A stretch of DNA of 11,243 nt from CAZEFK01 sp964511405 (lineage in GTDB: Bacteria > Pseudomonadota > Alphaproteobacteria > Elsterales > Elsteraceae), in contig CAZEFK010000225.1 of the NCBI GenBank assembly GCA_964511405.1, positions 1 to 11,243 of the forward strand, written 5' to 3'. The notes below the pieces were generated by a model. The model was given only the letters and a program-made list of their open reading frames with translations. It had not been told where the DNA came from and did not search any database. A program made the position numbers and the translations under genes. Positions 1 through 6,963 of the stretch are shown here, one piece after another (within the stretch, counting starts at the first letter, position 1; each line of letters opens with the position of its first letter).

Positions 1-128
1 GATCCGCCGTCTTGCAACCGCCTGACGCCGAATCAAAACTTTTGAGTCAGGCTCTTAGATCGGCCCATCCCTCGATTATTTTGTCCAGATCCGTTTTCGA
101 TCCAAAGCGTGTCTATTTTCTGAATGCT

Positions 129-172
129 CGCGAATAGCTGTCCGCAAATGGACGCGTGGTGAGCTATTCGCG
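129..172. repeat. Perfect 11-bp inverted repeat with nested hairpin
   Basis: The arms CGCGAATAGCT (129-139) and AGCTATTCGCG (162-172) are exact reverse complements separated by 22 nt. The spacer itself contains a small stem, GTCC (140-143) with GGAC (150-153). The surrounding 1-180 region is clearly more AT-rich than the rest of the window and has no convincing gene. It could be a transcription terminator for a gene to the left, a paired operator or a remnant of a mobile element; the sequence alone does not decide. There is no T-tract directly after either arm. Confidence 0.5.
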
Positions 173-223
173 CACCGACGCCGTGTCCCGGTGCCGGCGC
201 GATCGGCTGCCGTGCGCACCCGG

Positions 224-252
224 GGCGGCCCGGCACGGAGCGCCGGGCCGCC
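224..252 (-). terminator. GC-rich hairpin just after the enolase-superfamily gene
   Basis: GGCGGCCCGGC (224-234) and GCCGGGCCGCC (242-252) are a perfect 11-bp inverted repeat around a 7-nt loop. It starts 10 nt after the stop codon (263-265) of the leftward dehydratase-like gene, where a 3'-end hairpin is expected. It lacks a U-tract, so it is not a classical intrinsic terminator. It may instead protect the 3' end or act with Rho. Confidence 0.5.
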
Positions 253-262
253 TCATCCATGG

Positions 263-1486
263 TCACGGTTTCGGGAAGTAGACGCCCCGCTTGAGCCGGG
301 TCTGGACGTAGACCCGCTCGTCGAAGGTGCCGGGCGCGTAAGCGCCCGACGCCGCGGTCACCGGCACCGACAGGTTGCCCGCGCTGGGATGCTGGGCGAC
401 GAAGGCTTCGTCGATATCGCAGCCCAGTCCCGGCGTGTCGGGCACAGCGAGATGCCCGTCCTGGGACACCGGGTGGGGCACAATGGTGCGCGCCCGCCCC
501 TCCCAGTCGTCCTCGATGCGCTCCAGGATCAGGGCATTGGGGATCGCGGCCAGCAGATGCAGGGCGGCATATTCGGCGACCGGTCCCAGCGAGCCCGAGT
601 GCGGCGCGATCACGATATGGTGGGCCTCGGCCATGGCCGCGATCTTCTTCATCTGGGTGATGCCGCCGGCGCGGCCGGTGTCGGGCTGGGCGACGTCGAC
701 CAGGTCGCGCTCGATCAGGTCGCGCAGGCCGAAGATGGTGGCCATGCGCTCGCCGGCGGCCAGCGGCACGTTGGCGTGGTCGCGAATGCGGCGGTAGCCC
801 TCCAGATTGTCGGGGGCGATCGGGTCCTCGACGAACAGCGGTTGGTAGGGCTCCAGCGCCCGCGCCACCTGGGCGGCATCCTGCGGCGTCAGCCAGGGCG
901 GGCCGTGCAGGTCGATCATGATGTCCATGTCGTCGCCCACCGCCTCGCGCAGCATCGCCACCTTGCGCACGGGGTCGGAGACGCCGCCGCACTTGATCGC
1001 GGTGACGCCGCGCGCCTTCAGGCTCAGCGCCACCTCGGGCGTGTTGGCGTGGCCGTAGATGCGGATGCGGTCGCGGACCTTGCCGCCCAGCAGCGTCCAG
1101 ACCGGCACGCCCAGCGCCTTGCCCTTGATGTCCCACAGCGCCATGTCGATCCCGGTCATGGCCCCGGCGCCGACCGTGCCGGTCAGGCCGTGGCCCATGA
1201 TCGCGATCTGCATCTTCTGCCACAGCTTTTCGATGTGCGCGGGGTCTTCGCCGACCAGCAGCGGCGCCAGATCCTCGACCGCCGTGCGGATCACCCGCGG
1301 CCAGCCGCTGCACTCGCCGATGCCGGTGATCCCGGCGTCGGTGTGGACCTTGACGAACAGCCAGTTGCGGCTGCCGGTCAGGCCCTTCGAGACGCTGTCG
1401 ACGCCGAACGAGCCGTCGGACGCCCAGGCCTTGAGGCCGGGCGCCCCGGCGTGCATCAGGAAGGTCTCGATGCGGGCGATCTTCAT
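263..1486 (-). CDS. Enolase-superfamily enzyme, D-galactonate dehydratase-like (mandelate racemase/MLE family)
   Basis: This 407-aa protein belongs to the mandelate racemase/muconate lactonizing family, which abstracts the proton alpha to a carboxylate using Mg2+. Visible features are WDIKGKALGVP (118-128), the strand-2 lysine in AIKCGG (K165), and the metal and catalytic residues DLHG (D192, H194), FVEDP (E220), AGER (E246) and QPD (D269). The general acid/base histidine is in IAPHS (H296), followed by LERIE (E322). The D-x-H pair and the block AGGITQMKKIAAMAEA resemble bacterial galactonate/gluconate-type acid-sugar dehydratases, so a sugar-acid dehydratase is the best guess; the substrate is unknown. 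I chose the ATG at 1486 because homologous sequence begins at MKIARIETF. The frame stays open to 1603, but that extension has no family similarity and would reach the start of the divergent GNAT gene. A weak GAGG lies about 10 nt upstream of the chosen start. It probably acts in the cytoplasm. Confidence 0.85.
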   Translation of the reverse strand: MKIARIETFLMHAGAPGLKAWASDGSFGVDSVSKGLTGSRNWLFVKVHTDAGITGIGECSGWPRVIRTAVEDLAPLLVGEDPAHIEKLWQKMQIAIMGHGLTGTVGAGAMTGIDMALWDIKGKALGVPVWTLLGGKVRDRIRIYGHANTPEVALSLKARGVTAIKCGGVSDPVRKVAMLREAVGDDMDIMIDLHGPPWLTPQDAAQVARALEPYQPLFVEDPIAPDNLEGYRRIRDHANVPLAAGERMATIFGLRDLIERDLVDVAQPDTGRAGGITQMKKIAAMAEAHHIVIAPHSGSLGPVAEYAALHLLAAIPNALILERIEDDWEGRARTIVPHPVSQDGHLAVPDTPGLGCDIDEAFVAQHPSAGNLSVPVTAASGAYAPGTFDERVYVQTRLKRGVYFPKP

Positions 1487-1530
1487 GCGCGCTGGCCTCG
1501 CGATGGCGGTCGTTAGGGCCACGCTATCAC

Positions 1531-1544
1531 CCTGGGCGCCCAGG
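1531..1544. promoter_or_regulatory. 14-bp perfect palindrome in divergent gap (possible operator)
   Basis: CCTGGGCGCCCAGG is a perfect 14-bp palindrome in the 115-bp gap between two divergent genes, 45 bp from the dehydratase-like start and 57 bp from the GNAT start. A second inverted repeat, GCCCGG-cgg-CCGGGC (1568-1582), lies closer to the GNAT gene. Either could bind a dimeric regulator. GC-rich palindromes also arise by chance at this composition, so the call is tentative. Confidence 0.3.
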
Positions 1545-1601
1545 TCCAGGATCGGCATCGCAGGCTTGCCCGGCGGCCGGGCCTGTCGTTCCCTGGTACC
1601 C

Positions 1602-2045
1602 ATGGACTTCGCCTTCGCCCCGGCCGCCGAGGACGACTTCGAACGGCTGCTGCAGATCCGTCATGCCGCCATGCGGCCGTCCCTGGAGCGGGTCGGCCGC
1701 TGGCACCCCGTCCGCGCCCGCCGCCGCTTCCGGGCCGCCTTCGCGCCGGACCGGACCCGCCTGATCCTGGCCGGCGGCGGTCTTGCCGGCTGCGTGGCGC
1801 TGACGCGCCGGGCCGCCGACCTGGAGCTCGACCAGTTCTATCTGGATCCCGCCGTCCATGGCCGCGGGCTGGGCTCGGCGGTGCTCCGGCGGCTGCTCGC
1901 GGAGGCCGACGCCGCCGGCCTGCCCGTGGTCCTGACGGTGCTGCGCGACAGCGACGCGGTCCGCTTCTACGAGCGCCATGGCTTCGTGCTGACCGGCGCG
2001 GAGGACTGGGACCTGCATTATCGCCGGCCGGTGCCGGCGGGATGA
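1602..2045 (+). CDS. GNAT-family N-acetyltransferase
   Basis: This 147-aa, single-domain cytoplasmic protein has the length of a typical GCN5-related acetyltransferase, which moves an acetyl group from acetyl-CoA to an amine. Motif A is clear: LDQFYLDPAVHGRGLGSAV (residues 76-94), with the pyrophosphate-binding loop HGRGLG at 86-91. Motif B is DSDAVRFYERHGF (116-128), the usual C-terminal FYxxxGF signature. The N-terminal part (1-60) is less conserved, as in most of the family, and the substrate cannot be told. The start is the ATG at 1602, which gives AxxxDFERLLQIRHAAM, a normal GNAT strand 1 and helix 1. No strong Shine-Dalgarno sequence is visible. The frame is open further upstream, but that stretch is antisense to the neighbouring gene. 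The next gene on the same strand begins 55 nt downstream, so the two could share a transcript. Confidence 0.85.
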   Translation: MDFAFAPAAEDDFERLLQIRHAAMRPSLERVGRWHPVRARRRFRAAFAPDRTRLILAGGGLAGCVALTRRAADLELDQFYLDPAVHGRGLGSAVLRRLLAEADAAGLPVVLTVLRDSDAVRFYERHGFVLTGAEDWDLHYRRPVPAG

Positions 2046-2100
2046 CGATCTCCGGGGGGACAAGATCAGCCGACGTTAGGCCCAGCAGGGAAGCCGCATC

Positions 2101-2634
2101 ATGCCCGTTTATACCCTCGACGACCTGGTTCCCGACCTGCCGCCGCCCGGCAGCTATTGGGTGGCGCCCGACGCGCAGGTGATCGGCCGCGTGCGCCTGG
2201 GCGTCGACGTCAGCATCTGGTTCGGTGCCGTGCTGCGCGGCGACAACGACTGGATCGAGGTCGGCGCCGGCAGCAACGTCCAGGACGGCGCCGTGCTGCA
2301 CACCGACCCCGGCTATGTGCTGAGCGTCGGCGCCGGCGCCACCGTCGGCCATCGCGCCGTCCTGCATGGCTGCAGCATCGGCGCCGGCGCCCTGGTCGGC
2401 ATGGGCGCCACGGTGCTCAATGGCGCCCGCATCGGGTCCGAGAGCCTGGTCGGCGCCAACGCCCTGGTGACCGAGGGCAAGGATTTTCCGCCCCGGTCGC
2501 TGATCGTGGGCGCGCCGGCCAAGCTGGTGCGTACGCTCGACGATGCCGCGGTGGCGGCCATCGCCGCCGGGACCCGGAGCTATGTCGCGCGCTGGCGGCG
2601 CTTCGCGGCCGGGCTTCGGCCTATAGGGGCGTGA
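2101..2634 (+). CDS. Gamma-carbonic anhydrase family protein (left-handed beta-helix hexapeptide repeat)
   Basis: This 177-aa protein matches the YrdA/CaiE/PaaY-like gamma-class carbonic anhydrase group. These are trimers of left-handed beta-helices with a metal between subunits. Hexapeptide repeats such as IGAGALVGMGATVLNGARIG run from about residue 24 to 140. The three zinc-ligand histidines are present: H67 in VLHTD, and H84 and H89 in TVGHRAVLHG, with the family's five-residue spacing. The RGDN motif (R46, D48) and Q61 in SNVQDG are also conserved. The C-terminal helix (144-171) is typical. CO2 hydration is possible but not assured, because many family members have no measured activity. 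A possible AGGGA (2087-2091) lies about 10 nt before the ATG. The stop overlaps the last 14 bp of the convergent enolase-superfamily gene. Confidence 0.9.
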   Translation: MPVYTLDDLVPDLPPPGSYWVAPDAQVIGRVRLGVDVSIWFGAVLRGDNDWIEVGAGSNVQDGAVLHTDPGYVLSVGAGATVGHRAVLHGCSIGAGALVGMGATVLNGARIGSESLVGANALVTEGKDFPPRSLIVGAPAKLVRTLDDAAVAAIAAGTRSYVARWRRFAAGLRPIGA

Positions 2635-4018
2635 GGGCGCCGAGGTCGGGTTCGAACGCCACGCCCAGGCCCGGCACCGCCAGCGAGCCGACCGCCAGCC
2701 GGCCGTCGGCGATCCGCAGCGCGGCGCCGTCGCCGCGCGGGCGGTAGAGGTCGGCGTGGCGGTCCAGGGCCAGCCGACAGTCGCGGAGCGGGCAGTGGTC
2801 GAGGCCGCGGACATAATGGTGGCCGTTGCGCTCGACATGGCCGATGCCCAGCGCCGCCACCACGGCCAGGTCCTGCTGCAGCGGCACTATCGGTAGGTTG
2901 GTCAGGTCCTCGGCGCTCATGAAGGCCGGGACGCCCTCGGCGCGCCGGGCCTCGACCAGGGCCCGGTTCAGCACCGATTTGACCACGCCCTTGCAGTTCT
3001 TGGTCGAGACCCCGGCGTAGCCGAGCGCCAGGGCGCGCGGGAAGGCGTCGGGCGCGTCGTCGCTCTCGTCGATGATCACGGGCACCTGCCGGCCCAGCGC
3101 CGCCAACCCCTGGGTCGCCGCCGCGTCAAGCGCCATGGCGCGGGGCAGCGGCTGCTCGATGAACAGCAGCGACGCCGCCAGGCGTTTGCCCAGCCCGGCG
3201 AGCAGGCGCGCCAGCGGCTCAAGCGCCGGATACTGCTCGTTGCCGTCGAGCGTGACCCGGTAGTCGGGCAGCGGGTCGAGAACCGCCGCGATCGCGGCCA
3301 GCCGGTCCAGGTCCTGCTCGACGTTGCCGCCCAGCTTCAGCTTGAAATAGCGCAGCCCCTGGGCGCGGATATAGTCGGCCAGCGCGCGCGGATCGCCGTC
3401 GTCGGAATCGCCGGGCCCGGGCAGCAGCGGATCGAGCAGGCCCACGGTGTGGCGGACGAACTGGCTCTCCGGCCACGGTGCAGCCGCCCAGGCGGCGAGG
3501 TGGGCGTCGGTGGTCCCGGCATGGACCAGGCCGGGGCGGATGCCGAGCAGCCCTGATGCCAGCATCGCGGACAGGGTCGCGCCCTGGATCCGGCCGATCG
3601 CGTCGATGATCGCACGCTCGAACAGGGCCGAACCGAAGGCGCCGACCAGGCGGTTGAGCCCGGCCGCGGCGGCGCGGGCCTGGCATTCGGGATAGGCCTC
3701 CAGCCACAGGGCGAACAGCGGCCCGGGCCGATTGCCGGCGCCGTAGACCGCGGCGGCGATGCGCGCCGACGCCAGCAGGTCCGCCGCGTTCTGCGCGGGA
3801 GTCTTGGCCGGGTCCTTGTCGAACCATTTCGGCATCAGGTTGTCGGCGGCATAGCCGATGGCGCGCCGGCCGGCGGCGTCCTCGACCTCGGCCGCCAGGT
3901 GCAGCAGGGAAAAATGGCGGACGGTCGCGGCCCCGAACCGGAATGGCAGGCGTGTCGCGATCCGGGTCTCGTAGAGGCGGGTGGTGTGGACGACGACGCG
4001 GGCCGCCCCGTCAGGCAT
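2621..4018 (-). CDS. Enolase-superfamily enzyme, muconate-lactonizing (KxK) subgroup-like
   Basis: This 465-aa protein is longer than the usual 360-400 aa of the family. Barrel active-site positions are visible in order: KLK in RYFKLKLGG (K226, K228), the metal ligands D258 in TLDGNEQY, E288 in FIEQPL and D318 in VIIDESDD, and a strand-6 lysine in STKNCKG (K340, or K343). Lysines on both sides of the barrel mark the MLE-type subgroup (cycloisomerases, dipeptide epimerases, o-succinylbenzoate synthases). It is therefore chemically different from the Asp/His-type enzyme at the left of the window. I see no closer family assignment. The extra length is in the cap region and a C-terminal tail. The ATG at 4016-4018 overlaps the end of the ATPase gene by 8 nt, implying translational coupling. 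It is the last gene of the transporter operon, so its substrate may be what the transporter imports (inference). Confidence 0.8.
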   Translation of the reverse strand: MPDGAARVVVHTTRLYETRIATRLPFRFGAATVRHFSLLHLAAEVEDAAGRRAIGYAADNLMPKWFDKDPAKTPAQNAADLLASARIAAAVYGAGNRPGPLFALWLEAYPECQARAAAAGLNRLVGAFGSALFERAIIDAIGRIQGATLSAMLASGLLGIRPGLVHAGTTDAHLAAWAAAPWPESQFVRHTVGLLDPLLPGPGDSDDGDPRALADYIRAQGLRYFKLKLGGNVEQDLDRLAAIAAVLDPLPDYRVTLDGNEQYPALEPLARLLAGLGKRLAASLLFIEQPLPRAMALDAAATQGLAALGRQVPVIIDESDDAPDAFPRALALGYAGVSTKNCKGVVKSVLNRALVEARRAEGVPAFMSAEDLTNLPIVPLQQDLAVVAALGIGHVERNGHHYVRGLDHCPLRDCRLALDRHADLYRPRGDGAALRIADGRLAVGSLAVPGLGVAFEPDLGALTPL

Positions 4019-4817
4019 CCAGGTGGCCTTCGCTGTAGAAATGGGCGCGGATCCGGCGCGCGGCCTCGGCGAAGGCGGGGTCGCCCATGGCCCTGAGCGT
4101 GCGCGGCCGCGGCAGGTCGATGTCGTAGATCGCGGCGATCGCGCCGGGGCGCTCGGTCATGACCACGACGCGGTCGGCCAGGAAGATCGCTTCGGGGATG
4201 CTATGGGTGATCAGCAGCACGGTCTTGCCGGTCTCGGACCAGATCCGCTGCAGCTCCAGGTTCATGCGCTCCCGGGTCATGGCGTCGAGGGCGCCGAACG
4301 GCTCGTCCATCAGCAGCAGCTGCGGGTCGTGGACGAGCGCCCGGCAGATCGCGGCGCGCTGCTGCATGCCGCCCGACAGCTGCCAGGGATATTTGTTGGC
4401 GAAGGCGGCGAGGCCGGTCTTCTCCAGCAGGGCGCGGGCGCGGGCCTCGTAGGGTTTGCGCGGCAGGCGGCGGATCTCGGCCGGCAGCAGCACGTTGGAC
4501 AGGACCGTGCGCCAGGCCAGCAGCACCGGGCTCTGGAACACGATGCCCATGCCGTCCTGGGGGCCGCGCACCTCCCGGCCTGCCATGGCGATGCGGCCGG
4601 CCGTGGCCGGCAGCAGGCCGGCCACCATCTTGAGGACCGTGGATTTGCCGCAGCCCGACGGGCCGACGATGGCGACGAACTCGCCCTCGGCAACGGCCAG
4701 GCTCAGCGGCCGCACCGAGTCGACGTCGCCGTCGCGGGTGCGATAGGTCTTGGCGACGCCGTCCAGGGTGATCAGCGGCGGCCGCGCCCGGTCCGACGAG
4801 GGGCGCGGCACCCGCAT
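4011..4817 (-). CDS. ABC transporter ATP-binding protein, SsuB/TauB type
   Basis: This 268-aa nucleotide-binding subunit drives import through the adjacent permease at the cytoplasmic face. All motifs are intact: Walker A GPSGCGKST (52-60), Q-loop Q95 in IVFQSP, signature LSGGMQQR (147-154), Walker B LLLMDEPFGALD (167-178) and the switch histidine H205 in ITHSI. The sequence after the Walker B motif (MTRERMNLELQRIW) and the short C-terminal tail are typical of the nitrate/sulfonate/taurine group, which has no regulatory C-terminal domain. The start is the ATG at 4815-4817, 5 nt after the stop of the binding-protein gene. The same frame stays open far upstream, but that extension is out of frame with real genes and has no family similarity. 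The substrate of this group (sulfonates, pyrimidine precursors, aromatics) cannot be read from the ATPase. Confidence 0.92.
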   Translation of the reverse strand: MRVPRPSSDRARPPLITLDGVAKTYRTRDGDVDSVRPLSLAVAEGEFVAIVGPSGCGKSTVLKMVAGLLPATAGRIAMAGREVRGPQDGMGIVFQSPVLLAWRTVLSNVLLPAEIRRLPRKPYEARARALLEKTGLAAFANKYPWQLSGGMQQRAAICRALVHDPQLLLMDEPFGALDAMTRERMNLELQRIWSETGKTVLLITHSIPEAIFLADRVVVMTERPGAIAAIYDIDLPRPRTLRAMGDPAFAEAARRIRAHFYSEGHLDA

Positions 4818-4822
4818 GGCGG

Positions 4823-5806
4823 TCACTTCAGGAACTCGGCCGTGTAGTAGTCCTCGGGCTTGCCCTTGGTCGCGGCGTCCATGCCGGTGTATTCGACCAG
4901 CAGGTCGATCGTGTTCGCGACATCGGCGGGATCGGCCACGAACGGCGGCTTGTCCTTGGTCCGGTCGGTGTGGAGCAGCGGCAGGGTCAACGCCCAACTG
5001 CGCGCCACGGTCTCGCGCTTGCCGGCCTTGGGGTTGATCTTCAGCATCGCGGCCACGGCGGCATCGGGCTCGGCCTGGGCGGCGGCGACCGCGGTGGCCG
5101 AGGCGCGCAGGAAGCGCCTGATCAGGTCGGGGTTCGACTGCAGCATGGCCTTGCGCACGAGGATGCCGCCATTGACCGTGTTGACCCCGTGATCGGCGAA
5201 CAGCAGGGCGTGCATGGGCTTGCCCGTCGCTTCCTCGATGGTCGGCAGCTGGTCGTTGATGTTGCCCAGCAGCGCATCGGCCTGGCCGTTGACCACGGCA
5301 TTGCGCTTGGTGATGGCGTCGCCGGTCACTTGGTGGATCTGGGCGGCGTCGACCTTGTTGACCTTGAGGAACACCGGCCAGATCTGCGATAGCGCGTCGC
5401 CGGGCGTGACCGCGACGGTGCGGCCGACCAGGTCGGCGGGCTTGTCGATGTGATGATCGGCGAAGCCCATGACCGACTGCGGGCTCTTCTGCAGCATGAT
5501 GCCGACCGCGATCACCGGCGCGCCCTTGGCCGCCGCCTTGATCATGGTGCTGACGTCGGCATAGCCGAAGGTCGCCGAACCGGCGCCGACCGCCTGGACC
5601 GTGACGCCCGAGCCGCGGCCTTCCTGGATCTCCAGGTCGATGCGCTCCTTGGCATAGAGCCCGCGGTCGATGCCCAGGTAGAACGGCGCGTGCTCGCCGT
5701 AATTGTACCAGTTGAGCAGCAGGACGACCTTGTCCGCCTGCTGCGCCTCGGCGCCCGAGCTGGCCAACAGGCCGAGCGCCGTGATGAGGGCCGCCAGGAT
5801 CCGCAT
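4823..5806 (-). CDS. ABC transporter substrate-binding protein, NMT1/SsuA-like
   Basis: This 327-aa periplasmic solute-binding protein has an evident Sec signal peptide: positively charged MR, a hydrophobic core ILAALITALGLLA, then a likely cleavage after AEA (residues 19-21). The mature N-terminus, VVLLLNWYNYGEHAPFYLGID, is the hallmark of the NMT1/THI5-like fold, in which the Trp and the following residues line the ligand pocket. ADVSTM (83-88), DLVGRTVAV and GKPEDYYTAEFLK are further family blocks. Known members bind pyrimidines, sulfonates, riboflavin or aromatic acids, so the ligand here is open. A strong Shine-Dalgarno sequence (GGGAGGGGA) lies just before the ATG at 5804-5806. It sits between the permease (12 nt upstream) and the ATPase (5 nt downstream), forming a complete importer. 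Confidence 0.9.
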   Translation of the reverse strand: MRILAALITALGLLASSGAEAQQADKVVLLLNWYNYGEHAPFYLGIDRGLYAKERIDLEIQEGRGSGVTVQAVGAGSATFGYADVSTMIKAAAKGAPVIAVGIMLQKSPQSVMGFADHHIDKPADLVGRTVAVTPGDALSQIWPVFLKVNKVDAAQIHQVTGDAITKRNAVVNGQADALLGNINDQLPTIEEATGKPMHALLFADHGVNTVNGGILVRKAMLQSNPDLIRRFLRASATAVAAAQAEPDAAVAAMLKINPKAGKRETVARSWALTLPLLHTDRTKDKPPFVADPADVANTIDLLVEYTGMDAATKGKPEDYYTAEFLK

Positions 5807-5818
5807 ATCCCCTCCCGT

Positions 5819-6604
5819 TCAGCTTGTGGCTGCTGGCTCCAGCCGTTGCGAGACATGCCAGGGCACCAGGATCCGCTCGACGATGTCGACCGCCGCGAAC
5901 AGCACCACGCCGATCATCGACAGCAGGAACAGCGCCGCGAACATCTGCGGCAGGTCGAAATTGCCGTTGGCGATCTGCAGTACATAGCCGATGCCGGAAT
6001 TCGAGCCGACGAACTCGCCGACCACGGCGCCGACCACAGCCAGGGTGACCGCGACCTTGAGGCCGCTGAAGATGTGCGGCAGCGCCTGCGGGAAGCGGAT
6101 CTTGAGGAAGATCTGCAGGCGCGTCGCCTTCATCGCGCGCGCCAGGTCGATCATGTCGGGCTCGACCGACTTCAGCCCCATCACCGTCGACACCACGACC
6201 GGGAAGAAGCCCAGCAGGAAGGCCGCGATCACCTTGGGCAGGACGCCGAAGCCGAACCACACCACGAACAGCGGCGCCACCGCCACCTTGGGCACGCTCT
6301 GCGAGAACACCAGGATCGGATAGACCAGGCTCTCCATCAGCTTGGAATAGGCGATCAGCACCGCCAGCGGGATCGCCACGACGATGGTGAGCGCGAAGCC
6401 GCCGAGCGTGGCGTAGGTGGTCACCAGGGTCTGCGACCACAGCTCCGGCCAGTCGGCGATGAGCTGCCGGACCACGGCCCCGGGTGCCGGCACCAGGTAA
6501 GGCGGGATCCGGAACACGGCTATCGCGGCCTGCCACAGCACCAGCACCGCCGCGATCACCAGGAACGGCCGGACCATTTGGGCTTCGACAAGGCGCCGGA
6601 GCAT
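5819..6604 (-). CDS. ABC transporter permease, SsuC/TauC type (BPD_transp_1)
   Basis: This 261-aa inner-membrane subunit has about six predicted transmembrane segments (roughly residues 11-30, 62-85, 92-115, 119-142, 182-204 and 222-243). The cytoplasmic EAA loop that contacts the ATPase is seen as ARAMKATRLQIFLKIRFPQALP (about 155-176, with its G-position replaced). SVPKVAVAPLFVVWFGFG (103-120) is strongly typical of the nitrate/sulfonate/taurine permeases. I start it at the ATG 6602-6604 because an AAGGGGAAG Shine-Dalgarno sequence lies about 5 nt upstream and the family N-terminus fits. The frame is open to 6859, but that extension would be translated from intergenic repeat DNA. It is the first gene of the four-gene leftward operon. 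Confidence 0.9.
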   Translation of the reverse strand: MLRRLVEAQMVRPFLVIAAVLVLWQAAIAVFRIPPYLVPAPGAVVRQLIADWPELWSQTLVTTYATLGGFALTIVVAIPLAVLIAYSKLMESLVYPILVFSQSVPKVAVAPLFVVWFGFGVLPKVIAAFLLGFFPVVVSTVMGLKSVEPDMIDLARAMKATRLQIFLKIRFPQALPHIFSGLKVAVTLAVVGAVVGEFVGSNSGIGYVLQIANGNFDLPQMFAALFLLSMIGVVLFAAVDIVERILVPWHVSQRLEPAATS

Positions 6605-6620
6605 GCGTCTTCCCCTTGAC

Positions 6621-6641
6621 CCGGCGGTTATAACCAGCCGG
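6621..6641 (-). promoter_or_regulatory. Palindrome in front of the transporter operon (possible operator/-10 region)
   Basis: GGTTATAACC (6626-6635) is a perfect 10-bp palindrome. It is flanked by CCGGC on the left and, after one extra A, GCCGG on the right, giving a near-perfect 21-nt dyad. It lies 17-37 bp before the permease start. On the minus strand it includes TATAAC (6627-6632), five of six matches to a sigma-70 -10 box, but I find no good -35 at 16-18 bp. A second similar half, GGTTACC, follows at 6640-6646. A regulator binding here would control transporter expression; this is inference. Confidence 0.35.
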
Positions 6642-6719
6642 TTACCAGCACGGTGCCCCAATTGACCGAGCCGGGCAAGGGGCTTGTCGAGAAAGAACTC
6701 CGCCTCTCCGGAGGGCGTC

Positions 6720-6743
6720 ATGGATACTGTTCCAGAAGTATTC
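6720..6743. repeat. Diverged direct repeat, copy 1 (partner at 6931-6954)
   Basis: The 24-nt block reading TGGATACTGTT...GAAGTATTC is matched by 6931-6954 with 20 of 24 positions identical and in the same orientation. In both places it is preceded by GAGGG(G)-GTC. The two copies are 211 bp apart. In each, the sequence resembling the end of the ThDP gene follows on the right: after 93 nt here and after 5 nt at the second copy. It belongs to the repeat complex between the transporter operon and the ThDP gene. Confidence 0.6.
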
Positions 6744-6783
6744 GCCCAGGCCGTCCCAATCATCCTGAAGCGGCTCGCAGTCA

Positions 6784-6925
6784 CCCTCCTCCCGACCTCC
6801 TCCCACAAGGGGAGGAGGGGCGAAGCACGACGGCGGTCTGTTACAAATGCAGCAGCCACACACCGCCACCGCTAATTGCGCCGAAGGACTCCTCCTCCCC
6901 TTGTGGGAGGAGGTCGGGAGGAGGG
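6784..6925. repeat. Perfect 35-bp inverted repeat (intergenic palindromic element)
   Basis: The arm 6784-6818 (CCCTCCTCCCGACCT...GGAGGAGG) is an exact reverse complement of 6891-6925, with a 72-nt interior. The core TCCCC-TTGTGG-GAGG, flanked by CTCC/GGAG runs, resembles dispersed intergenic repeats seen in many GC-rich proteobacterial genomes. It lies between the stop of the ThDP gene and the start of the permease. If transcribed, it would fold into a very stable stem that could limit read-through or protect RNA ends. The 6605-6963 interval contains no gene that I can support. Confidence 0.85.
6837..6861. repeat. Second copy of the 3' end of the ThDP-enzyme gene
   Basis: Positions 6837-6861 match 6960-6984 at 23 of 25 nt, in the same orientation, 123 bp apart. 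The right copy contains the last seven codons of the ThDP gene with its TAG stop. The left copy read on the minus strand gives V-W-L-L-H-L and a TAA stop, so even the coding sense and stop are kept. Only this terminal stretch is duplicated; the bases beyond 6861 do not resemble the gene. Confidence 0.65.
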
Positions 6926-6963
6926 GTGTCGTGGATACGGTTACCGAAGTATTCTCTGATCTG

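Noticed and set aside
1487..1603. 39-residue N-terminal extension of the dehydratase-like gene
   Set aside because: No similarity to the family before MKIARIETF, and it would cover the whole divergent gap up to the GNAT start.
3981..4847. Long open frame on the + strand antisense to the ATPase gene
   Set aside because: Its translation is an Ala/Gly/Arg/His-rich string without domains, as expected for the reverse of a GC-rich gene. The opposite strand has a full ABC ATPase with all motifs.
5450..6619. 389-codon open frame on the + strand antisense to the permease and binding-protein genes
   Set aside because: The product is dominated by Arg, His, Asp and Gln with no recognisable fold; the opposite strand encodes clear transporter subunits.
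6605..6859. 85-residue N-terminal extension of the permease
   Set aside because: It would be translated from the repeat complex (including a PLWEEVGRR-like string that comes from the repeat arm). A good Shine-Dalgarno sequence and the family N-terminus sit at the ATG 6602-6604.
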